A DNA stretch of 64,000 nt from Symsagittifera roscoffensis (Eukaryota > Xenacoelomorpha > Acoela > Convolutidae), in contig NC_087064.1 of NCBI RefSeq assembly GCF_963678635.1, forward strand, positions 51,354,684 to 51,418,683, given 5' to 3'. The position numbers were made by a program, and so were the translations under genes. The notes beneath the pieces are model-generated. The model worked only from the letters and a program-made list of their open reading frames with translations, did not search any database and had not been told where the DNA came from. Shown here in pieces: positions 54,489 through 64,000 of the stretch (positions are counted from its first letter, which is position 1; each line of letters begins with the position of its first letter).

Positions 54489-54655
54489 AGTTTTTGCCGT
54501 GTTTGTCGCAGTCCAGACACTCTCCGGTGAGTCTGCCACAGAACTGGTCTGAATCACAGGCACAGGTGCTGTCACAGTACTTACCATAGAAACCCCTCTT
54601 GCATTCCTCGTAGATTATCGAACAGTTGCCCGGGTCGCGCGGGTTGTCCACGCAC
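54489..54655 (-). CDS. Receptor exon 5: EGF-like repeat before the membrane
   Basis: The exon is 167 nt, with acceptor TTTAG and donor GTAAGT. It encodes a Cys-rich module with CKRGFYGKYCDSTCAC and TGECLDCDKHGKNC, the CxxGxYGxxC pattern of Draper/MEGF10 EGF repeats. It leaves in phase 1 with a T that joins GT of exon 6 to make Cys, which supports the junction. It is entered in phase 2 and so does not fit directly to exon 4, which ends in phase 0; at least one exon is missing between them. A perfect internal donor-like sequence (ATG|GTAAGTAC, 54577-54584) could be used as an alternative splice site. Confidence 0.8.
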
Positions 54656-54719
54656 CTAAATTAAAATACCGTAAATAAAAATAGCTAAGAGTTATGATCG
54701 GTAAATCCGATGGTTCCCG

Positions 54720-54925
54720 GGTCGAGATCCCGCTCAAAAACCGCTCAAGATATGAGCAGTTTGAGCGGTTTTTCAGCAAGATTTGAGCGGTTTGGGCGGT
54801 TTTTTTTTTGGAAAAACCGCTGAAACCGCTCAAATCTTGCTTAAAAAACCGCTCATTTCTTGCGGTGATTTTTGAACGGTTTTTCAAGCAAGATTTGAGC
54901 GGTTTTTTAGCGGTCTTATAAAGAA
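54720..54925. repeat. Palindromic minisatellite (AACCGCTCAAA family), part 1
   Basis: Repeated copies of TTGAGCGGTTTTT and its reverse complement alternate, with CAAGATTTGAGCGG as a recurring longer unit. It lies in the intron next to exon 5. The same family recurs at 56030-56495. Confidence 0.85.
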
Positions 54926-54965
54926 AACCGATTAAAACCAACAAAAAGGCCTGGAAAGGTAATGT

Positions 54966-55885
54966 GACCCCGGGTTGACCTCCATAAACCGAAAATGCTT
55001 ATTTTAAATTTCCCCACACCGAAAAAGCTTATCATACAATTGCCTGCATCAAATGTATGGAAACATGCTAATCATACAATTTTCATACAGATTCAAAAAA
55101 CCATTGAAAAAAGTTTCTCCGGCTATTTGAACCAAATACAACAGTCTGGTGATGAAAAATAATAACGTTTATTTTTTTTGAAAAAAAAAATGGTTATCAT
55201 ACAATTTCCATTTATGAAAATTGTATGATAACCATTTTTTCATGGATTGCAAGATTTTCAGAAATTGTTCAAACTTGTTTATAAACAAATTTAAATTATT
55301 TAAGAGTGCTTTCGCTCAATTTAAAGGACATTGCTCATCAAAAACGAAAATTTAATTTTAAGCTAAAAAAACAGTTATCATACAATTTGCATATATGAAA
55401 ATTGTATGATAACCATTTTTTCATAAAAGGCAAGATGTTCAGAATAATGTTAAAACTTGTTTTTAATCGAATTTAAAGCAATTAAGAGTGCTTTTGCTCA
55501 ATTTAAAACACCTTGCTCATCAAAAACGAGGTTTTAAAACCAGGTTTTTTGCTCAGTTTTAATCGTCACAAATTGTTAGCTTACGACGAGTAAAACTGAG
55601 ATCTCGAAGGTCGGAGCCACACAGTTCTTCTTCTCCGAAAATGACTCGGGGTAGGGTTGGGGTTAGGGTTAGGTTAGGATTAGAATTTCTTAAGAATAAT
55701 TTCACAATTTTTGGAAAACAGAATTGAAAAAAAAAAAAAAAAAAAAAAACAAATTTCTATATATGAAAAAACGCTTATCCTGGAGTTTTTTTTACAATTT
55801 TCTGAGTCTATGAAACTAAAAAATTGTAGGACAAGCATTTTTTCATATATGGAAATTGTAGGATAAGCATTTTTGGTCAACTCAC
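54966..55885. mobile_element. Inverted-repeat element, copy 1 (CCCGGGTTGACC end)
   Basis: It starts CCCCGGGTTGACCTCCATAA and ends near TTTTTGGTCAACTCACG. 54968-55160 matches 56640-56830. The interior contains several palindromes built from ATACAATTTTCAT / ATGAAAATTGTAT (for example 55187-55240 and 55371-55420). No coding capacity. Confidence 0.55.
55648..55682. repeat. Short telomere-like GGTTAG repeats
   Basis: It contains GGGTTGGGGTTAGGGTTAGG, a few degenerate TTAGGG-type units inside the inverted-repeat element. It is too short to be a telomere. Confidence 0.6.
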
Positions 55886-56029
55886 GCTAAGATACAGTTG
55901 AAATACTATCTACAATTTAAAAAAAGTGCTTAACCGTTCTCAAATCAAGCAATATTTTTTTCGATGTCTTGACCAAAAACAATGTGAGCGACTTTTTTCA
56001 AATGCTCGAGCAAAATAACCACTGGAAAA

Positions 56030-56495
56030 CTTGTAAGATTTGAGCGGTTTGAGCGGTTTTTTTAGACAATTACGCTCAAAATCTTGCTTCAAAATGAGCG
56101 GTTTGAGCGGTTTTTGAACGGTTTATCTAGAAAAAAACGCTCAAAAACCACGCAAAATTTGAGCGACTTGAGCGGTTTTTTTAGACAATTACACTCAAAA
56201 TCTTGCTTCAAAATGAGCGGTTTGAGCGATTTTTGAACGGTTTATCTAAAAAAACCGCTCAAAAACCGCGCAAGATTTGAAAGGTTTTGAGCGGTTTATC
56301 TAAAAAAACCGCTCAAAAACCGCGCAAGAATTGAGCGGTTTTTTTAGATAAACCGCTCAAAACCGTTCAAATCTTGCGCGGTTTTTGAGCGGTTTTTTTT
56401 ATAGATTAACCGTTCAAAAACCGCTCAAACCGCTCATTTTGAAGCAAGATTTTGAGCGTAATTGTCTAAAAAAACCGCTCAAATCTTGCTTCAAA
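56030..56495. repeat. Palindromic minisatellite (AACCGCTCAAA family), part 2
   Basis: About 460 bp of alternating GAGCGGTTTTT and AAAACCGCTC units, in both orientations. The left part (to about 56335) is largely the reverse complement of the right part, so the block can fold into a very long hairpin. Confidence 0.85.
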
Positions 56496-56637
56496 TTAGG
56501 TGAAAAATCACGACTCGGGTTTGAAAGTGTGGAAGGTAGATGACAAAAAAGATTGGATAGGCTCTCAATATATGTTCCAGATCTTAGCGAATATCATAGC
56601 TAAATATGGTAGCTAAAATTAGCTACATCAATTAATA

Positions 56638-57432
56638 TCCTGGGTTGACCTCCATAAACAGAAAATACTTATCTTAGAATTCCATACACCGAAAATGCTT
56701 ATCATACAACTCAAAAGTATGGAAAAATGCTAATCGTACAACTTTCATACAATTTCAAAAAATCATTGAAAAAAGATTCGAACTAGTTTCTGCGGCTATT
56801 ATAACCAAATAAAACAGTCTGGTGATAAAATTGTGTTTCAAAAGTAATTTTGAAATCTCCCTCAATTTTTTTTGTTTTTTTTTAAACTGCAAACCAATTT
56901 TGTACCAAAACAAACTCTTCCACAAAAAATTTTTTGCATGCGAAGTTTTTTTTTGTGTGCATAACGTGGTCCGCGATACACTAACTTTTTTCCTTTTCGC
57001 ATAATAATTCTTTTTCAAAAAAAGCAAGAAACTGCTATATCTTTTGTATCGCAGGTTTTTGTATGCCTTGATCAATGTCTGATAAATTGAAAATTCTAAT
57101 TTTAAAAATAGTCTTTTTCGAAAATTTTTGCCAACATTTAAAAGTTTGATGCTTTCAGTATATAATTTGTGGAAAAAATTCTTACACAATCCTAGTGGTT
57201 TCCAATGCATTGTAAATGCCAGGCGGTCAACCTTCTAGAGACTCTAAATTTGAGTAAACCATGGATTTCTTCAGTTGTGTTTGGCCAGGAGACCTTAAAA
57301 AAATCAACTTTTTGGTTTATGAAAAAATGCTTGTCCTACAATTTCGAAAATCTAAAGAATTATCAAAAATTGTATGATAAACATTTTTTCATATATGAAA
57401 ATTGTAAGGTAAGCATTTTTGGTCAACCCGGG
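56638..57432. mobile_element. Inverted-repeat element, copy 2
   Basis: It starts CCTGGGTTGACCTCCATAAA and ends GGTCAACCCGGG, so the ends are inverted repeats. It shares its first ~190 bp with copy 1. The long A/T-rich interior has weak open frames only. Confidence 0.6.
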
Positions 57433-57918
57433 ATGAAAATTGATAGATGCGAACCGCGCAAAAAAACCACCCTTTAATACTTGTTTAAGACACCCATTTT
57501 CAGAACTAGGATCCACCCCTTAATGCATTTAACACATCCAAATTTTAAATGCGTCTTCTAAAAATAACCAATAACAGCCTATATTTTATCTTTTATCAAA
57601 AAATTGCTGCTGTCTAATTTGTTTGTGCAGTAAAGTTCATTTTTATCAATTTTGTTGAGCTCAGAAAATCAATTGTGCATTTTGTGAATTGTAAGCGGAT
57701 TCCGCATTAAGGATGCTCCTTTTGTTCTTCTTTTGTTCTTTCATTTCCCTTGATCATTCCGACAACATTTTAACATGTTTAAAGACTTGTCTCTAGAATC
57801 CAGGAACATAGAAACACAAAATTGTGCGCCTATCCAGTGCACAGTATGGCCTCGTAATGGTCGACCCAAAGAAAGTCAAAAAACGTTTCTATTTCTTAAT
57901 CAATTTTTGAGTCCGCCG
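57433..57918. other. Intron sequence, nothing recognised
   Basis: AT-rich sequence up to the gap. I see no exon, element end or RNA gene. Confidence 0.5.
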
Positions 57919-58118
57919 NNNNNNNNNNNNNNNNNNNNNNNNNNNNNNNNNNNNNNNNNNNNNNNNNNNNNNNNNNNNNNNNNNNNNNNNNNNNNNNNNN
58001 NNNNNNNNNNNNNNNNNNNNNNNNNNNNNNNNNNNNNNNNNNNNNNNNNNNNNNNNNNNNNNNNNNNNNNNNNNNNNNNNNNNNNNNNNNNNNNNNNNNN
58101 NNNNNNNNNNNNNNNNNN
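57919..58118. other. Assembly gap of 200 N
   Basis: The run is exactly 200 bases, so it is probably a placeholder and not a measured size. It lies in the interval where a receptor exon seems to be missing. Confidence 0.95.
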
Positions 58119-58980
58119 TTTGTTGCCGAAAGTTTAGTTTTGCCGAAAGTATAGTTTTTGATGGATCAACCGTAAAAACTTTGCAAAAACGATTGAGGAG
58201 ATATAAAAAATAAGTTATTCAAAATGTAACTTAGGGCAAATTAAATTGATCTAAGTTTCGAAAAATCAATCAATATTTATGAGAATCGTATAGAATAAAG
58301 CAGACCAGTATAGGATGTAAAGTAAGCAAAACTGCTCGTATCAGGGCGAAGCACTGAAGAATGTTCCAACTGCCTCTTAAGGTCTATGGAGCAGTAATAA
58401 CAAGAAAAAAAAACTAAATGTAATAAAAACTTTTTTTAATTTGGGATTTTTTGTAAAAATTAACACCCCACACGCAATATTAAGTACAAAGCGATGGATT
58501 TTGCTCCTAACGATTTCTAAGACGCATTAAATCTCCGCATACTCGTTAATAGCGCGAAGTATCTCAAGCGTTGTTTGTCCCAAATTGGCCAAAATGGCAA
58601 TCTTTAAACCTCCATAACTTTACGAAAAATGATCAAAGGTGAGATATTTTTTCAAACTTAAGCTCAGGACAACAAAATCCTTTGAATGATTTTAAACAAT
58701 TTCCGTCAAAAATGGCTAGTTAAAAAGTCGAAATTTGTCTGAAGAAAAAAGTCCACCCGAGCCCCGCGCACAAATATTCCGTTACTTTCGTTAGGAAAGT
58801 CGGAACAAAAACAGCATGAAATAGTCCTTCTAAATACAAAATTTTTTCAAGTGATACATTTCTGCGCGCTTGTCCGAAACACAGTTTTATTACAAAATCA
58901 ATTTTCAAAAACAAAAAATAACCAGTTGGAAACTTATCGAATAGATTGCTTCAGGATTCAAGTGTACGGTTGACCCAAAA
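58119..58980. other. Intron sequence, nothing recognised
   Basis: It begins with two tandem TTGCCGAAAGT units (58122-58152). Otherwise it is AT-rich with no supported feature. Confidence 0.5.
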
Positions 58981-58984
58981 TATA

Positions 58985-59592
58985 ACTCCAAGGCAAAATC
59001 TAGATGTATTACAGGTTGAGGAAAGTTTTAGGTAAAGATCAACTATTGAAAGCATATAACGCTTATGTGAAACCCATTTTATAGTACGGGGTTTTGGCTT
59101 ATGCGTCAACAGACAAAACGAAATTAGAAACAATTGAACTTAAATTAAACGGCTTCTAAAAATTATTTGTTTTAAGAGAAGAAACGAAAGCATCGAAGAA
59201 CTGAGACAAAAACGCAAAATATACTTCGTAAAGGAATTACATATATATGAATTATTAAAGTAACTATGTAAGGTTTTGAGAAAAGAGTGCATATCGGCCT
59301 TTGTCCAGGAGCTGTAACTGAGAAAAATTTGAATACAATTTTGAATAAGAGAGTTTTAGCTAGGCAGATACCTGTGCAATCAAAGGGTAATCAAAAAACT
59401 TCTGTAAACGTTAGAATTAGAAAACTTTTAACTTCGTTCAAAACACTACCCAGATTTTGTAACTAAGATTCAGAGTTGCACACAATATCAATTACAAATC
59501 TTCAACCATGAGTTTTTGGACAATTTTATTCCAGGAAATTATCAATTGTTTAAACTCATTTTTGAGTAGAATTACTATTTAAAAAAAAGATT
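58985..59592 (+). pseudogene. LINE (non-LTR retrotransposon) 3' fragment
   Basis: Plus-strand translation near 59015-59240 gives KAYNAYVKPIL, then a stop, YGVLAYASTDKTKLETIELK and, after a frameshift, NESIEELRQKRKIYFVKELH. This is the conserved C-terminal region of LINE reverse-transcriptase proteins. A degraded tail and an A-rich end follow at about 59580. Several stops and one frameshift make it a dead 5'-truncated copy. Confidence 0.7.
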
Positions 59593-59879
59593 TGCTGTCA
59601 AGGGTAGGTATAGTGCTGAAATTTTCCCCTTTTTTCGCTTCAAAAACTTTTTTCTTCTTTAAAGCATTAAATCTTTTTTTTTTGATTTCTTGATTAACTA
59701 TCGATATTTAAAAAAATCAGATGTCATAGCAGGATCAGAGGCGCCTGAAAATGGGCTGCATAGTTCCACGGCGTTCTCGCAATGTGATTTCGTTTGTTTG
59801 TAAATGTAGTAACCTTTACAATGAATGGAATTTAATTTGCAAACAATTTATTATGATTATATTATTATTATTTTGAGGT

Positions 59880-60139
59880 TATAAATTTGCGGTAGCAAGT
59901 GTGTTTTCACCGGGTACTAGACTTTTTCCTTAATAAAGTGTTCATGGGATTTGACTAGATTCTGTTAGAAATGTCGCTACAGACATATTTGGAGCATATT
60001 ATCGTTTTCGATATCTTCCGATTCGAAACTTGTTTGTTTAAGCTAAAATTTGTAATTTAAGCAACTAATGTTTTTGGTCTAATAGGTCTCGGCCTGTTTT
60101 AGAATGGCTTACTGGTCTCATATTGCGTTTTTGATGACC

Positions 60140-60170
<31 letters not shown>

Positions 60171-60200
60171 TTTGAGGGTAAGGGAGACTTGAACATTTTT
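59880..60200. repeat. Diverged dispersed repeat, related to 35340-35870
   Basis: Same orientation and order of shared short motifs as the copy in intron 7. It includes the TG microsatellite. Confidence 0.5.
60141..60170. repeat. (TG)n microsatellite
   Basis: About 14 TG units with one interruption near the start. Confidence 0.95.
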
Positions 60201-60804
60201 ATTAGTTTTTATGTGTGTTTTGAGTTTTTTCGGTTTGAAGGTTTTCTTTTTTTACCACTTGGTGGTAAATTTTTTCCCGATGTTGATTTTTCATGGTGTT
60301 GTCTTGGCATATTTTTTAAATAACAATGTACCTTTATTCGTTTTGATTTTTCTAGACTTTGGGCGTTTTTAATTTTTTTTTTACTAGCCATTTTGACGGA
60401 ATTTTATTATATCATACAAAAAGTATTGAAAATTTGAGCTCAAGGTGATGAAAGTTTAGAGACTGTCAGTTCGGCGAATTGGGAATAAATAAAGCGCGTT
60501 ATATTTCGTGCTTTTAACGCGCAAATGGAAGTATAATCCCTCTTTGACATCTTTCCCAACTGAGGCACGCTTTTCGTTTTTTTACTTTGCATACTTTGCA
60601 TACTTTTACACAGCGTGTGGGGAATGGTTTTCAAAAAAATTTTCAATTGTTTTTAAATTTTTTTATTTGAAATTTGCGTCATTTTTTAACACTACTACTG
60701 ACCGTGACTGATTTTCATTTGCGACGAGTTCTCGCCTGCAGTGAAATTTTGCCATGACACACTATTTCATTCAAAATCAGATGGTAAAGAAGTGCTGAAC
60801 TCAC

Positions 60805-60925
60805 CATAGTTCCAGGTGGACATAAGCACATGTTATGTTCGGTACAGTTTCCTCCGTTCTTACATTCACAGGGGTTTGATTTGCACAGAATGTCATCGTC
60901 TACGGTTTGGCATTTGTGTTCACAT
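60805..60925 (-). CDS. Receptor exon 4: EGF-like repeat
   Basis: The exon is 121 nt, with acceptor TTTCAG and donor GTGAGT. Its first base completes an ATA codon with AT from exon 3, then the frame reads CEHKCQTVDDDILC, CECKNGGNC and MCLCPPGTM. The Cys spacing is that of a laminin/EGF-like repeat in Draper/MEGF10 receptors. It ends in phase 0. Confidence 0.8.
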
Positions 60926-61193
60926 CTGAAATAGAATGATGAAAACCGTCAATAAACGAATCATCAACATACTTAATTTAATATTTAACCAATTAACAAC
61001 CCAACTACTACTCCAATTAACAAACCCAGCAACCCAACCGAACAACCCAAATATTCAACAAGCATCAACTAAGTTTGAAACCTGTTTTTTTTTTCGAACG
61101 ATACGTTATCAGTTATCGTTCCAGTTATCAGTTATCCGAATGAATTTGATTGGAATTAATTGGGGATTTCTTTTGGAAAAATTGATTGCTTAC

Positions 61194-61464
61194 ATTGTTC
61201 CATATTTTCCAGGAAGACACGAGCACTGGCCGGTCACGTGATCGCAAATCTGAGAGCTGACGTCAGCATCTTTCACACCTGAACAAGAGTTCGGACAATT
61301 CTGTGAACAGCCTTCGCCATATCGCCCATGCTCACATTTATCTGCACAGGCAGGTCCAGTGTATCCGGGGTCGCAGGTACAAACTCCGTTTTCGGGATGA
61401 CATTCCCCGTTCGAGCAGGAGCACGAGTTCATGCAATCTTTGCCCCATCTTCCTTTCGCACAGC
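61194..61464 (-). CDS. Receptor exon 3: two to three EGF-like repeats
   Basis: The exon is 271 nt, with acceptor TTTAG and donor GTAAGC. With the A from exon 2 it starts with Ser, then CAKGRWGKDCMNSC, GVCTCDPGYTGPAC, KCEHGRYGEGCSQNC and HVTGQCSCLPGKYG. The repeated CxxGxYGxxC and CxCxxGxxGxxC patterns are diagnostic of the MEGF10/Draper/CED-1 class of multiple-EGF receptors. These extracellular repeats bind ligands on apoptotic or degenerating cells in known family members; for this protein that is inference. Confidence 0.85.
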
Positions 61465-62192
61465 CTAAATGAAAACCACTATTTGACCAATCATATAGCA
61501 GTTCATCTTGTACTGAGAAAAACAATGGTCGCGTCCTGTTAACTGATAGCTCGTTTTAAAACATGAACCAGCCACACTTGGATTTTTTTCTCGCCAGGAA
61601 TGCATGGAAGCTCAAACATATATTTAATAATCATTTAAAATTTTGAAAAGACGGTGAGAGCACATTTGGCACTGTTCTGACTAAATTTATGCCATATCAC
61701 CCTATAAGGAAAATTATCCATTGATTTTATGCTAAATTACCCGCCGTTACTCTTAGCTTTGATCATAGCTGAAATGACGTTCATAAGCAATCAAATCGCT
61801 ATGAGATAGCGGATGTGAAATTCGGTATCACGCTCGGGCTGATCAGAGATATAGAATATAGATTTTCAAAAAGTTTATTTTCAAATTATAAAGTAAAATG
61901 GCATTGGGGAAGAACAATTATAATAGGGCCATATATCACTATCAGTGCTCAGAAAATGTAACCTAATATAGTCAGTCTTTCTAGGGTTTCAGCAGTGAAT
62001 TATTGGGTAAAATTTTAGGGTAAAATTTTACCCGGAATCTAGGGTAAAGTTTTCTGAATTGTTGATCTAAAAAATTGCTGACAAGTTTGTTCAAACACCA
62101 TCCCTACACCGTCTCAAAATTTTTGTATACAGGCCGCTGTCATGGATTATCTTTTGTTCGGAGAAGTTTAAGGCTTTTGTAGTTCAACTTAC

Positions 62193-62288
62193 TCTCTGAA
62201 CAGTCGTCTCCTAGGTAGCCCGGTTTGCATCGACACTCATTGGGCGTAAAACACTCGCCGTCGTTCTGACAAGGTTTAGAACAAGAAC
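62193..62288 (-). CDS. Receptor exon 2: EGF-like repeat
   Basis: The exon is 96 nt, with acceptor TTCTAG and donor GTAAGT. It starts with GT, which joins T of exon 1 to make Cys, and ends with A, which joins GC of exon 3 to make Ser. It reads SCSKPCQNDGECF, NECRCKPGYLGDDCSE, a standard EGF module with six Cys when joined to its neighbours. Confidence 0.85.
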
Positions 62289-62405
62289 CTAGAAAAACTC
62301 AAATATCTCCATTTAGCTACAGCTATTGAATTTAAAAATGCATGTTGTCCTTTCATGAACTTCGAATGGTCTGAAAAATGAACTGCGGTTGTCAAATTCA
62401 CTTAC

Positions 62406-62458
62406 ATAAACATGTTTTGCTTCCGTCGTCGCTTTCCTGGAACGCACAACCTTCATAC
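62406..62458 (-). CDS. Receptor exon 1 of those visible (internal exon)
   Basis: The exon is 53 nt, with acceptor TATTTAG and donor GTAAGTG. It reads YEGCAFQESDDGSKTCL and ends in phase 1 with T. It is entered in phase 2, so further upstream exons exist and must lie beyond the right edge or in 62459-64000, where I could not recognise any. Confidence 0.75.
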
Positions 62459-62569
62459 CTAAATAGAAATTGCAATTAATTTGACAAGTTTTGATAATTT
62501 GCGCACCCCTAGCGCAGATTTTCAAAATCCACAGATGCTATCAACCTTGAAGTCATTAAGCATTGAAAG

Positions 62570-62760
62570 CAGGGGCGGATTTAGGGGGGGGGGGAGCGGT
62601 GGGAGGCTCCTCCCCAGGGATTCGACCCCCTGCCGACCCCCTTTTGTACTATTTTGAGATATCCTTTTTTGGTAACGGACCATAAAACTTTCTAAAGGCG
62701 CATTTGGCGCCAATTTACACTAACTTTGAGGAGGGAGCGCGCGCCTTTTTGGTCTTTTTT
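62570..62760. mobile_element. hAT-like element, left end
   Basis: It starts CAGGGGCGGATTTAGG and continues through the family core to about 62760. The right terminal repeat was not found nearby, so it is truncated or diverged. Confidence 0.6.
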
Positions 62761-64000
62761 TTTCAAAATTTATATATGAAATAGATTTGGTAAACCTAGA
62801 TTGGAGACAGTTTGTATTGTTAGTTCTATCCTGAAGCAGGTTTCTGAATGGTCAGACTGCTGTTTCACTCCCCAAAAACTCTTCCAAAAAATAATAAGCA
62901 AAAAAAATAAACTCATACGTTAGCTTGTTCAAACTATCGTGTTCAAAAACTGAGTAGAAGGACTTCTGAAACCAGCTCAAAACAAGTATTTAAAGTTTTT
63001 ATATATAACTTAATATTTATCACTTAGTTTATGCCAGAGAATTGATAATTAAAACAGCTTAGAAATCAGTTGCCTCTCTTTCTGCTCCAACCTCGCAAGA
63101 ATACCAGCATATACTTGATCTATTGTGATGAGGAAACATAGGAGTAAGATTAGGATTGGTTTGGACTAAGAAGTTGCACGAATCTATCCGGCCAAAAAAA
63201 AGCTAGCTTGACGAACAGAAGGTGCATCTTATCCAATATTACTGAATGAGAAGGCCACCCTGGATCTAATTTTATATGCTTCGGCCAATGAGACTCGAGC
63301 AGACCTAATACTAATTTTGATTTTTAAAAAAATCTAAAATTAGACAAGATCAAAAGAATGTTGATTTAAATCATTAATACAATTTGCTTATTTCCACGTC
63401 TCAATGAATCTAATCAAGCAGAGCCAAAACTAAAGACGAAACCAGATTACACAAAAACGATAAACCAACTATTTGCATCACAAAGAAAATACAGACGACG
63501 GCGAAGTTTCAAAACTATTGGTGCAGTATATCTTCGTAATTAGAATATAAACTGCATTAAGTAGAGCCATAAAATTGACATAAGAAGCGATGTATTTTGA
63601 ATAACAAACAATAACTAAAGCTAAAGTTAAAAACATCAAAACTTCGACAAAAACTTTGCCTGCCTTCCAAGTTTAAATCTACAGTGAGTTTTTCTAAAAT
63701 CTTTTATGTCAAGTTAAAAATTTAAGAAAAAAAATACTAAAGTTGGTATAAAAACTAATTGTTGTTTGTTCGGCGATTTTTCGTTCTTCTCGAGAACCAT
63801 CATCTGTTCTTATATTTCTTCTTTAAATCAACAAAACAATTAATTTGTCACTTAATCAGGAACAAGATCATCAAGACGTTTTTTGGATCTTTAACCTTTT
63901 TTTAATACAGTAATTCTACTTCATTTATATGATAACTAAGGCTTTTCCTTATTAACTTCAAACTCTATAACTAAATTCCCAAATCAGATTATCAGCGCTT
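62761..64000. other. AT-rich sequence, nothing recognised
   Basis: No exon, element or RNA gene could be supported. It is presumably part of the next receptor intron. Confidence 0.5.

Noticed and set aside
54690-54735. B-box-like GGGTCGAGATCCC, possible tRNA-derived SINE
   Set aside because: No A box or tRNA-like fold was found at the right distance, and the sequence merges into the minisatellite.
55648-55682. TTAGGG-like repeats as a telomere or interstitial telomere
   Set aside because: Only a few degenerate units inside a repeat element.
57775-58137. 120-codon plus-strand ORF
   Set aside because: More than half of it is the N gap, so it is an artefact.

Overview
The window looks like genomic DNA from an invertebrate animal. 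It holds a spliced EGF-repeat receptor gene with GT-AG introns, several kinds of eukaryotic retroelement, and AT-rich non-coding DNA. I cannot place the lineage from the sequence. A run of exactly 200 N (57919-58118) marks an assembly gap.

Left part (1-34748). Three tandem, rearranged copies of one AT-rich non-coding unit lie here: U0 (1-4203), U1 (23786-27560) and U2 (27561-34748). A 19.6-kb LTR retrotransposon (4204-23785, minus strand) sits exactly between U0 and U1. The uninterrupted U1/U2 junction shows the empty site, with ATT duplicated at the insertion. The element is of the Ty3/gypsy type. In transcription order it has a 5' LTR (23252-23785), Gag-protease, Pol (RT, RNase H, integrase with GPF motif), and then about 10 kb of extra coding sequence. 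The extra part comprises ORF3, an acidic protein ending in a TARG1/OARD1-like macrodomain; ORF4, a coiled coil plus an SGNH/GDSL hydrolase domain with its catalytic residues intact; and ORF5, a long unrecognised protein now broken by one frameshift and two stops. The 3' LTR is 4204-5086. The shared parts of the LTRs are nearly identical, so the insertion is young. The 5' LTR lacks its last ~349 bp together with the primer-binding site, and Pol seems to have lost sequence just before RT. No envelope-like signal peptide or membrane segment was seen. This accessory-gene-bearing retroelement is the most novel part of the window.

Right part (34700-62458). The minus strand carries the 3' two thirds of a Draper/CED-1/MEGF10-type engulfment receptor. 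Eight exons could be placed, and all but one junction match in phase. They encode EGF-like repeats, one transmembrane helix and a cytoplasmic tail with an ITAM-like motif (YETI, ten residues, YASL). One exon appears to be missing between 54655 and 60805 and may lie in the N gap. The last 16 codons of the terminal exon fall inside the tandem unit U2.

The receptor introns are filled with repeats. They hold decayed Ty3/gypsy copies fused in tandem through a shared LTR (41605-54044), an isolated gypsy fragment between two 1.4-kb direct repeats that each carry a long hairpin (36611-40917), hAT-like non-autonomous elements, a palindromic minisatellite, inverted-repeat elements with CCCGGGTTGACC ends, and a LINE 3' fragment. 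The upstream part of the receptor gene lies beyond the right edge. I saw no tRNA, rRNA or CRISPR.
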